From Actinernus sp. WN-2022 (Eukaryota; Cnidaria; Anthozoa; Actiniaria; Actinernidae), in assembly GCA_030867875.1 (NCBI GenBank), contig JAOWCC010000926.1:1-64000 (forward strand): a stretch of DNA of 64,000 nt. The letters run 5' to 3'. The notes beneath the pieces are model-generated. The model was not told the DNA's origin, searched no databases, and worked only from the letters and a program-made list of their open reading frames with translations. The position numbers and the translations under genes are program-made. This document shows positions 54,994-64,000 of the stretch, piece by piece (within the stretch, counting starts at the first letter, position 1; each line of letters opens with the position of its first letter).

Positions 54994-57155
54994 TTATTAT
55001 TTTTCAACGTCGAACTTTTTCGCCGTTAACCAATCAGATTACACAAGAGCCCATTGTTCGATGGACAACACGTGACATGATCAACCAATTAGATTCGACA
55101 CGCGCAGGAACGGAGCTAAGATTTTAGCCATTCTTAACCATTATTTTGATGAAACCAAAGGTTTTTTCGACTAAAATAACAAGATGTTCAGTTATTCTAG
55201 GGCTGACAGGACTTTTAGGGACTTTAGATGGAAAATTCTCACATTTACGAAAGGACGCACAGCTAGCTAGTCTGGCCGGGTCAAACACTAAAACCGAATT
55301 GTAAGTATAAACACAAACTTTAATACAAGCTTGCAGTGTTGTCATTTATTAGGTTAATGGCTTCAAATAGAGTAGAAACTGGCCCGATTTCTCAGTTCTT
55401 GGATATTACAGGAGGCTAGCACTTAAATTCTACGGGTTAGGAGTACTTTTAGTTTTAAACATTCCCACAATTTGGTGTGAAGACAGACGACTCCAATGTC
55501 AATTATCTATAAAAAAACGAGTGGAAATCGCATGTTTATTTCTGAAATACGAGACATAATTTGGGATCAGTTAGTCTATTATTTATTTGAAAACTAATAA
55601 TTTACTTTACATTTCAGGTATATGTGTATCATTTTATGTATAATTTCACTCATTAATTTTTATCTGAACTAAGTTTGGCCCACAGACTCCCTGACTCCAG
55701 TTTGCTAACTACATTGTGGTATTAAAGCTCAGTGGTTTGAGTGTTGGTCTGTTGTGCAGAGGTAGTGGGTTCAAACCCTGGTGTAGCCACCTTTGCATCC
55801 ACTCTTAGTGTTGGTCCCTTCCCTCCCACGTTCTCCTGGTGGGACCTTAAAAGAGCTGGGAGAAGGTACTGCCTAAAATGCTCTAGCTGACATCTGCAAA
55901 TGGATGGATTAGACCTTCGTGTTTTCTTGGATTAGGATATTAAATTGTAGGCCGACACAGAGCGCAAACAAATATCTGGCAGTGACTACCCTCGAATGGA
56001 GTGGATATAGTCTTACATAGAGAGAGTTTATTAAAACAGTGTCCCTCCCCAGTTGCCCTATATCATTATGACATCAAATCAAAACAATCTATTGTTTACC
56101 TGCTAAGGATCACGGTCATGGGAGGGGGACCAAACAGCAACAACACAAAGGAAATCGCTATCAAATGCATTTTGTAGAACATAGAATAGCGGTAACAGCC
56201 ACCAAATACAGTAAATATTGTGGGATAAACATTGATTATAGCTGATATTTGGAAACCAGACAATTCGAAGTTAAATTTTCCTCAGCAGAGCAGATTTAGT
56301 TCAAAAAATTATTGTTCATGTCAATTCTGTCCCCCTCATAAACAAGCCGTGACATCATAATGATATAGGGCAATTAGCAATACCTAGTGGTAGCCTTTCT
56401 TTTCCTCCCCTCCCTTGGTGCTGCTACAATGTATATATATTATATTAATATGCAGGCTAAATCTAGTAGATGGTAGCACACATACTACATAAAATATAAT
56501 AATGACCGCTACCTTAAAATATTTTGTTGTTGTAAATAGGTGGGTAAATATTGCATGTATCTGTGGCTTTCCTAGGGGTCGACCCTTGTGAACCCAGGGG
56601 CGTTTGTCAGATGTTTGTTGCCCGTCGGTCAGGGGTAAAAGCTCACTTTGGTTACATGCACAGTCCTGAGCTTGTGTATATACTGACTAATGTGCTGTCA
56701 GATCTCACACTGGTACTGGCTTTGATGTTCGATGTAATTGCACTTCAAGTGCCTAGGCAGCTATATAAAAGTGCCAAGATTTTGAAATGGTTTTACCGAG
56801 TTTCCATGGTTGAAAATAACTTCGATATTGTATACAAAGCTATGACAGGAGTGAACATATATTTGCTAAGATATTATTGCAGCAGCATTTTGAGTTTTTG
56901 CGCATCTTAATTTATCCTGTTTCTTGTCCCTTGAGTAATGCTGAAATAACCTAAGAGGAAATGTACCAATTTCTATATTGGAAAACAAAGCACTGAAACC
57001 TCTGGAGACCTATCACATGGTCTGAAATGGGGCAACAAACAGGCAAGCACAAACCATGTATAACACTGTCAAAAGAAAGCTAGAACTCCATAAACTAAAT
57101 GTATTCACATATCCCTGGGTGGCCCGAGTTAAGGCCACTCAGGGCCTCTTGTTGT
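54994..57155. repeat. Dispersed repeat, copy B (about 2.1 kb), in tandem with copy A
   Basis: It begins right after copy A with tcaacgtcgaactttttcgccgttaaccaatcag and ends ggtggcccgagttaaggccactcagggcctcttgtt at 57117-57153. It includes a tRNA-like SINE at 55725-55990. It is diverged from copy A by many substitutions and indels. Confidence 0.55.
55725..55990 (+). mobile_element. tRNA-like SINE
   Basis: The head ttaaagctcagtggtttgag…gtgggttcaaaccctgg has A-box-like (AGCTCAGTGG) and B-box (GGTTCAAACCC) motifs. The body includes a 'cttgg…taggatattaaattgtaggccgac' segment. It is inserted in repeat copy B. Confidence 0.55.
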
Positions 57156-57234
57156 ATTTCTTTTGCAAGGCTTTTTAGCAAGGCTTTTGTAGCTATAGCG
57201 TATACATCGACGCATGTAATATAGTTCATGCAGT

Positions 57235-57372
57235 AAGTAAGTAAGTGACTTTATTTAGTGTCAATGTATGTAGCTTTGCAGCTAATTGGGGACACTAGTC
57301 CTATGATTGTACGTCCTTATCCAAGAAGACGTGAGGGTCTAACCATTTACTGTATTATGTAAAGGCAGCACC

Positions 57373-57407
<35 letters not shown>

Positions 57408-57480
57408 TCGGCCGGGTTTTGAACCCGTGACCTCCCGCTCGACAGACAGGCGCTTAACCACTGAGCTAACCGGGAGGTGG
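57235..57480 (-). mobile_element. tRNA-derived SINE, minus strand
   Basis: On the minus strand the head reads cccggttagctcagtggttaagcgcctg…gggttcaaaacccgg, with A and B boxes and paired stems at 57400-57478. The body runs to a (TACT)n-like tail at 57236-57252 (gtaagtaagtaagt on the plus strand). Confidence 0.75.
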
Positions 57481-57890
57481 TTCAGCCAATCGCAACTTTT
57501 TGGTCTGTTTCCAGCGTAAAAAAGAAAATAACTTGAAAGCGGTTTCTGCTTATGTCGTTATTGGAGCACCATAAACACTACATAAACTATCGAGGCCTTG
57601 TTTGTTGCTTCAGTGCAAGAACACCTATAAGTGTGTGTTAGATCACTGCAAATCACTGGTTTATGGACATTTTGCACTATGAGCTACAAAACTCTTGCTG
57701 ACATGATATTCAGGATACATTTAGTATTCCAGAATCCCGATATAAGCAACGTGTAGTGATCATGCTGTTTATTGTTATTCCGGAATACGGTTAATAGAAC
57801 GCGCTCTAAAATCTGCCCTTAACGGAAGAGGAAAAATAATTGCAGAACCTTCATATTTCTCGTATATAGGATTAATTACTTGTAATTGAT

Positions 57891-57986
57891 CTATTTAACG
57901 AGTAAAGTACTATAGTGGTAGCAGTATTTAACGAGTAAAGTACTAGTGGTAGCAGTATTTAACGAGTAAAGTACTAGTGGTAGCAT
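57891..57986. repeat. Three-copy 30-33-bp tandem repeat
   Basis: Unit gtatttaacgagtaaagtactagtggtagca repeated three times; the first copy has two extra bases. Confidence 0.8.
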
Positions 57987-58164
57987 GCTATTCGAGGTGG
58001 GGGGTTAGCAAATGTACATGAGATGATCATATTAACAATTTTCAAACAAAAGAAGAACGGAAACAGATATTTAATTACATAAAGAACTTACAAGCAGAAC
58101 TGACTGCTAAATAAGTACTATTTTAAAAAAGCCAACAATATAAATCTACTATAATTTACAAGAT

Positions 58165-60309
58165 TTAACGACTCAGGCAATTTCCTAGTCGTAAATAAGA
58201 CAGGAAGTTGAATTTAAGGACAAGTGCCAAAGATGGAAAAAGGTATGGATTTGCTACATGCTGCATAATCTGGGCCATATCAACATAATCATCACAAGAC
58301 GAAAGAACATCAATAAGTAAACTTTTGCATTTTTTATAAAGACCGTTTTTTTTACAGAGCGTATTGAGGATGGAATACAATTCCAGACCTTCACTCCAAT
58401 TGAATAGAATGACTGCGTGAATATTTAACCTTGAATGAGACTGATAAAGATTGCCGCGTGTTCTTGATCTAGTATTATAATTATGAACATCACTTATTCT
58501 GGTAAACAATGAAGAAATATTAATAGGTGATTTACCATTTATAGCATCTTGCATAGTGCAAGCAATATTATGAAAGTAAAGGAAATTAATTGGAAGTATG
58601 CCTGATTCAATAAAAAGAGAGATTGCATGGTCTCTATATTTAGCAAAATTCATCAGACGCACAGCACGTTTCTGAAGAATAAGGAGATGATTAAGATGAG
58701 TCTTACTAGCTTGACCCCATACCGATATACCGTAATGCAGATAGGGGTGCATCAGTGCGTAGTAAATTCTTTGCAGGGTGTGCTTGGGAACAAAGTGTCT
58801 AAGTCTAGCTATAATTCCAACAATTCTGCTTAACTTAAGCGAAACATATTCAATATGTGATTTCCAAGAGAAGTTGGAATCAATGAACATGCCTAAATAC
58901 TTTACTGTGCTTTTCCTTTCTAGAGGCATCATTCGTTTTGACGCTGGATCAAAAACGTTTAACTGTGGGATATAGTCAACAGTTTTTTGATGAGGATGAA
59001 AAATGACGAAATTAGATTTACGAACATTTAACGTTAGCTTGTTAGCCTCTAGCCAGCGGCATACATTTTTTAGCTTGTTGTTCGCAATTTGCTCTAAGAC
59101 ATGGATATTTGTGTGTGAATAAAGAATACTGGTATCATCTGCAAATAAATACAAATTGAGTTTATCGGAGGACATACAGATATCATTGACGTATAAAAGA
59201 AAAAGTAAGGGACCAAGAACAGAACTGTGGGACTCCAAAAGAACAACTGAGTTTCTTTCTTGGAGACATTGATGCCAATTGCAGTCGTCTGAGATCGGTT
59301 TCTTAAGTAGGATGTGAACCAATCAAAAACAATACCTCGTATGCCATAGTGATAAAGTTTTTTAAGTAGAATAGAATGATCAACCGTGTCAAACGCTTTC
59401 TTCAAGTCAATAAAAATACCACAGGTAAATTCTTTGTTGTCCATGTTTTTATGAATCTTATCAACGATATCAATAATGGCATGCTGAGTGGAAAAGTGCT
59501 TTCTAAATCCATACTGCGTAGAAAATAATATGTTGTATTTATCAATGAATTTAATTAGTCTGGCATACATGATTTTTTTTCAAAGATACGATTAAAGACT
59601 GATAACAGGGAAATAGGCCTATAGTTGTCTGGATCAGATTGATCACCAGATTTAAATATCGGCAAATTTTTCCAAATTTCAATTTAGTCGGGAATGACCC
59701 ATGCTCAATGGACATATTAATAATGGTCGCCAAAAATGGACTCAGAATATGTTTTGCAAGTTTTTAAAATATATGTTGGACAAGAATAAAGACCATAGGA
59801 CTTATTCTTGGGAATAAGACTTATTTGATCTTCAATTTCGTAGGGTAAAACAGTATCAAAATCAAAGGAATCATTAACAGAATTTCCTAGGTAAGAAGAA
59901 AAGGATTGCCGAGACGAAGAAAAATTATTGGCTAGTCTGTGCCCAATGGTTGCAAAATGATTGTTTAGAATATTACTGATTTCGGATTTATTTTTTGTTG
60001 TAACCCCAGAATTTGGTTTCATGATAGAATTGATGCGTTTATCTTTTGTCTTTTTGCTAGAGATAAGACTATTTATTCCTTTCCAAGTCTGCTTCATGTT
60101 GTGAAGATTAGACTCAAAGAAAGAGTGATAGTATAAGGATTTGCTATGTCTTGAAAGCCGGGAAATCATATTTCTATAATATCTATATTTATCACGGTCT
60201 CCATTATGATAATATATATTCTTTAGCTTAATTGATGTTCGAATTCCCTTGGTTATCCAGGCTTGGATAATTGCTTTGTCTTACGCTTTGATAAGGGCTT
60301 AAGTGGTGC
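58165..60309 (-). mobile_element. CR1-like LINE reverse transcriptase, frameshifted
   Basis: Coding pieces lie on the minus strand in order. 60169-59717 is the region before the RT (QTWKGINSLISSKK…). 59733-59551 is a short linking piece. 59570-59094 carries the fingers/palm start (STQYGFRKHFSTQHA, FIDLKKAFDTVDH). 59322-58165 carries SVLGPLLFLLYVNDI, the catalytic LYLFADDTS, and the long C-terminal part (YLGMFIDSNFSWKSHI, KRAVRLM). Motifs and lack of a C-terminal zinc tail fit CR1/L2-clade elements. Frames shift at about 59290-59330, 59575 and 60265, so it is inactive. Its upstream coding part is swallowed by the 71-bp array. Confidence 0.85.
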
Positions 60310-63300
60310 GTGTTTGTTTACTAATTTGTTAAGTTTGTTGTAGAAATTACTAAAAGCAGTGTCAACATCAGTTGAATCAGTTGTTTGTTTACTAATTTGT
60401 TAAGTTTGTTGTAGAAAGTACTAAAAGCAGTGTCAACATCAGTTGAATCAGTTGTTTGTTTACTAATTTGTTAAGTTTGTTGTAGAAAGTACTAAAAGCA
60501 GTGTCAACATCAGTTGAATCAGTTGTTTGTTTACTAATTTGTTAAGTTTGTTGTAGAAAGTACTAAAAGCAGTGTCAACATCAGTTGAATCAGTTGTTTG
60601 TTTACTAATTTGTTAAGTTTGTTGTAGAAAGTACTAAAAGCAGTGTCAACATCAGTTGAATCAGTTGTTTGTTTACTAATTTGTTAAGTTTGTTGTAGAA
60701 AGTACTAAAAGCAGTGTCGACATCAGTTGAATCAGTTGTTTGTTTACTAATTTGTTAAGTTTGTTGTAGAAAGTACTAAAAGCAGTGTCGACATCAGTTG
60801 AATCAGTTGTTTGTTTACTAATTTGTTAAGTTTGTTGTAGAAATTACTAAAAGCAGTGTCGACATCAGTTGAATCAGTTGTTTGTTTACTAATTTGTTAA
60901 GTTTGTTGTAGAAAGTACTAAAAGCAGTGTCGACATCAGTTGAATCAGTTGTTTGTTTACTAATTTGTTAAGTTTGTTGTAGAAATTACTAAAAGCAGTG
61001 TCGACATCAGTTGAATCAGTTGTTTGTTTACTAATTTGTTAAGTTTGTTGTAGAAAGTACTAAAAGCAGTGTCGACATCAGTTGAATCAGTTGTTTGTTT
61101 ACTAATTTGTTAAGTTTGTTGTAGAAAGTACTAAAAGCAGTGTCAACATCGGTTGAATCAGTTGTTTGTTTACTAATTTGTTAAGTTTGTTGTAGAAAGT
61201 ACTAAAAGCAGTGTCAACATCAGTTGAATCAGTTGTTTGTTTACTAATTTGTTAAGTTTGTTGTAGAAAGTACTAAAAGCAGTGTCGACATCAGTTGAAT
61301 CAGTTGTTTGTTTACTAATTTGTTAAGTTTGTTGTAGAAAGTACTAAAAGCAGTGTCAACATCAGTTGAATCAGTTGTTTGTTTACTAATTTGTTAAGTT
61401 TGTTGTAGAAAGTACTAAAAGCAGTGTCGACATCAGTTGAATCAGTTGTATGTTTACTAATTTGTTAAGTTTGTTGTAGAAAGTACTAAAAGCAGTGTCG
61501 ACATCAGTTGAATCAGTTGTTTGTTTACTAATTTGTTAAGTTTGTTGTAGAAAGTACTAAAAGCAGTGTCGACATCAGTTGAATCAGTTGTATGTTTACT
61601 AATTTGTTAAGTTTGTTGTAGAAAGTACTAAAAGCAGTGTCGACATCAGTTGAATCAGTTGTTTGTTTACTAATTTGTTAAGTTTGTTGTAGAAAGTACT
61701 AAAAGCAGTGTCAACATCAGTTGAATCAGTTGTTTGTTTACTAATTTGTTAAGTTTGTTGTAGAAAGTACTAAAAGCAGTGTCGACATCAGTTGAATCAG
61801 TTGTTTGTTTACTAATTTGTTAAGTTTGTTGTAGAAAGTACTAAAAGCAGTGTCGACATCAGTTGAATCAGTTGTTTGTTTACTAATTTGTTAAGTTTGT
61901 TGTAGAAAGTACTAAAAGCAGTGTCGACATCAGTTGAATCAGTTGTTTGTTTACTAATTTGTTAAGTTTGTTGTAGAAAGTACTAAAAGCAGTGTCGACA
62001 TCAGTTGAATCAGTTGTTTGTTTACTAATTTGTTAAGTTTGTTGTAGAAATTACTAAAAGCAGTGTCGACATCAGTTGAATCAGTTGTTTGTTTACTAAT
62101 TTGTTAAGTTTGTTGTAGAAAGTACTAAAAGCAGTGTCGACATCAGTTGAATCAGTTGTTTGTTTACTAATTTGTTAAGTTTGTTGTAGAAAGTACTAAA
62201 AGCAGTGTCAACATCAGTTGAATCAGTTGTTTGTTTACTAATTTGTTAAGTTTGTTGTAGAAAGTACTAAAAGCAGTGTCGACATCAGTTGAATCAGTTG
62301 TTTGTTTACTAATTTGTTAAGTTTGTTGTAGAAATTACTAAAAGCAGTGTCGACATCAGTTGAATCAGTTGTTTGTTTACTAATTTGTTAAGTTTGTTGT
62401 AGAAAGTACTAAAAGCAGTGTCAACATCAGTTGAATCAGTTGTTTGTTTACTAATTTGTTAAGTTTGTTGTAGAAATTACTAAAAGCAGTGTCAACATCA
62501 GTTGAATCAGTTGTTTGTTTACTAATTTGTTAAGTTTGTTGTAGAAATTACTAAAAGCAGTGTCAACATCAGTTGAATCAGTTGTTTGTTTACTAATTTG
62601 TTAAGTTTGTTGTAGAAAGTACTAAAAGCAGTGTCGACATCAGTTGAATCAGTTGTATGTTTACTAATTTGTTAAGTTTGTTGTAGAAAGTACTAAAACC
62701 AGTGTCGACATCAGTTGAATCAGTTGTTTGTTTACTAATTTGTTAAGTTTGTTGTAGAAATTACTAAAAGCAGTGTCGACATCAGTTGAATCAGTTGTAT
62801 GTTTACTAATTTGTTAAGTTTGTTGTAGAAAGTACTAAAAGCAGTGTCAACATCAGTTGAATCAGTTGTTTGTTTACTAATTTGTTAAGTTTGTTGTAGA
62901 AAGTACTAAAAGCAGTGTCAACATCAGTTGAATCAGTTGTTTGTTTACTAATTTGTTAAGTTTGTTGTAGAAAGTACTAAAAGCAGTGTCAACATCAGTT
63001 GAATCAGTTGTTTGTTTACTAATTTGTTAAGTTTGTTGTAGAAAGTACTAAAAGCAGTGTCGACATCAGTTGAATCAGTTGTTTGTTTACTAATTTGTTA
63101 AGTTTGTTGTAGAAAGTACTAAAAGCAGTGTCGACATCAGTTGAATCAGTTGTTTGTTTACTAATTCGTTAAGTTTGTTGTAGAAAGTACTAAAAGCAGT
63201 GTCAACATCAGTTGAATCAGTTGTTTGTTTACTAATTTGTTAAGTTTGTTGTAGAAAGTACTAAAAGCAGTGTCGACATCAGTTGAATCAGTTGTTTGTT

Positions 63301-64000
63301 TACTAATTTGTTAAGTTTGTTGTAGAAATTACTAAAAGCAGTGTCGACATCAGTTGAATCAGTTGTTTGTTTACTAATTTGTTAAGTTTGTTGTAGAAAG
63401 TACTAAAAGCAGTGTCGACATCAGTTGAATCAGTTGTTTGTTTACTAATTTGTTAAGTTTGTTGTAGAAAGTACTAAAAGCAGTGTCGACATCAGTTGAA
63501 TCAGTTGTTTGTTTACTAATTTGTTAAGTTTGTTGTAGAAATTACTAAAAGCAGTGTCGACATCAGTTGAATCAGTTGTTTGTTTACTAATTTGTTAAGT
63601 TTGTTGTAGAAAGTACTAAAAGCAGTGTCGACATCAGTTGAATCAGTTGTTTGTTTACTAATTTGTTAAGTTTGTTGTAGAAAGTACTAAAAGCAGTGTC
63701 GACATCAGTTGAATCAGTTGTTTGTTTACTAATTTGTTAAGTTTGTTGTAGAAATTACTAAAAGCAGTGTCGACATCAGTTGAATCAGTTGTTTGTTTAC
63801 TAATTTGTTAAGTTTGTTGTAGAAAGTACTAAAAGCAGTGTCGACATCAGTTGAATCAGTTGTTTGTTTACTAATTTGTTAAGTTTGTTGTAGAAAGTAC
63901 TAAAAGCAGTGTCGACATCAGTTGAATCAGTTGTTTGTTTACTAATTTGTTAAGTTTGTTGTAGAAATTACTAAAAGCAGTGTCGACATCAGTTGAATCA
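60310..64000. repeat. 71-bp tandem array derived from the LINE, about 52 units, runs off the window
   Basis: The unit tgtttgtttactaatttgtt…cagttgaatcagt repeats every 71 bp (for example 60371 to 60442). On the minus strand a unit encodes DSTDVDTAFSNFYNKLNKLVNK, which joins directly to the LINE's APLKPLSKRK at 60309 and below. The array is therefore an expansion of a piece of that LINE. Units differ at three main sites (gtcaac/gtcgac, aaagtac/aaattac, tgtttg/tgtatg). Near the right end the aaatt form returns every third unit (about 63328, 63537, 63750, 63962), a 213-bp higher-order repeat. As 71 is not a multiple of three, the array cannot be coding throughout. Confidence 0.95.

Noticed and set aside
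1..64000. CRISPR array or phage or bacterial origin
   Set aside because: The tandem arrays have no unique spacers, and introns, SINEs and LINEs show an animal genome.

Overview
The window looks like repeat-dense animal genomic DNA, most likely from an anthozoan cnidarian (coral or sea anemone). This is inferred from the mix of spliced genes, tRNA-derived SINEs, Tx1-like and CR1-like LINEs, a Polinton, a large TTAA-flanked Kolobok-type transposon and a P2X7-tail-like zinc protein. No bacterial operon, rRNA or CRISPR is present. Almost everything recognisable is a mobile element or lies inside one.

Layout. 1-140: 18-bp tandem repeat. 300-2465: decayed Tx1/L1-like LINE (+). 2466-5330: ordinary sequence with a tRNA-like retroposon between 23-bp direct repeats and two possible mini-exons. 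5377-5394 and 23672-24193: two halves of a PC4-domain ORF, split by a complete Polinton/Maverick at 5395-23671 (150-bp terminal inverted repeats with no difference found by eye, 6-bp target duplication TACAAG). A convergent acidic ORF follows at 25286-24774. 27003-27765: 87-bp tandem repeat. 28939-29088: near-perfect 56-bp foldback. 29553-48062: Kolobok-type transposon with two convergent spliced genes, a P2X7-tail-like zinc protein (+) and an 11-exon THAP transposase (-). A 9.4-kb element (36731-46116, TA duplication) is inserted inside the fourth exon of the transposase. 48067-57500: MITEs, SINEs, one possible first exon of a secreted protein and two tandem copies of a 2-kb repeat. 58165-60310: CR1-like LINE (-), running into a 71-bp tandem array that fills the rest of the window and whose unit is a piece of the LINE's own coding sequence.

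The Polinton encodes an almost complete virus-like set: Bro-N/VRR-NUC nuclease, VLTF3-like zinc-ribbon factor, membrane protein, three paralogous MGIFND proteins (two with collagen-like stretches), packaging ATPase, penton-like minor capsid protein, double-jelly-roll major capsid protein, glycine-rich virion protein, adenain-type protease, PLA2-like protein, chromodomain integrase, AT-hook/zinc-finger protein and protein-primed DNA polymerase B. The morphogenesis genes form one block (11437-18250) and the integration and replication genes follow (18247-23454). At least nine lesions (stops and frameshifts, several in homopolymer runs) break the VLTF3-like, membrane, MGIFND-3, minor capsid, protease, AT-hook and polymerase genes. 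As the two terminal repeats appear identical, either the copy is young and its genes died fast, or many indels are assembly errors.

The observations most worth following are the P2X7-tail-like gene carried by a Kolobok transposon, the Polinton inserted in frame into a PC4 ORF that belongs to an unidentified compact two-gene module, the nested insertion that splits the transposase exon, a canonical -1 slippery heptamer between the PLA2 and integrase frames, and the LINE-derived 71-bp satellite.
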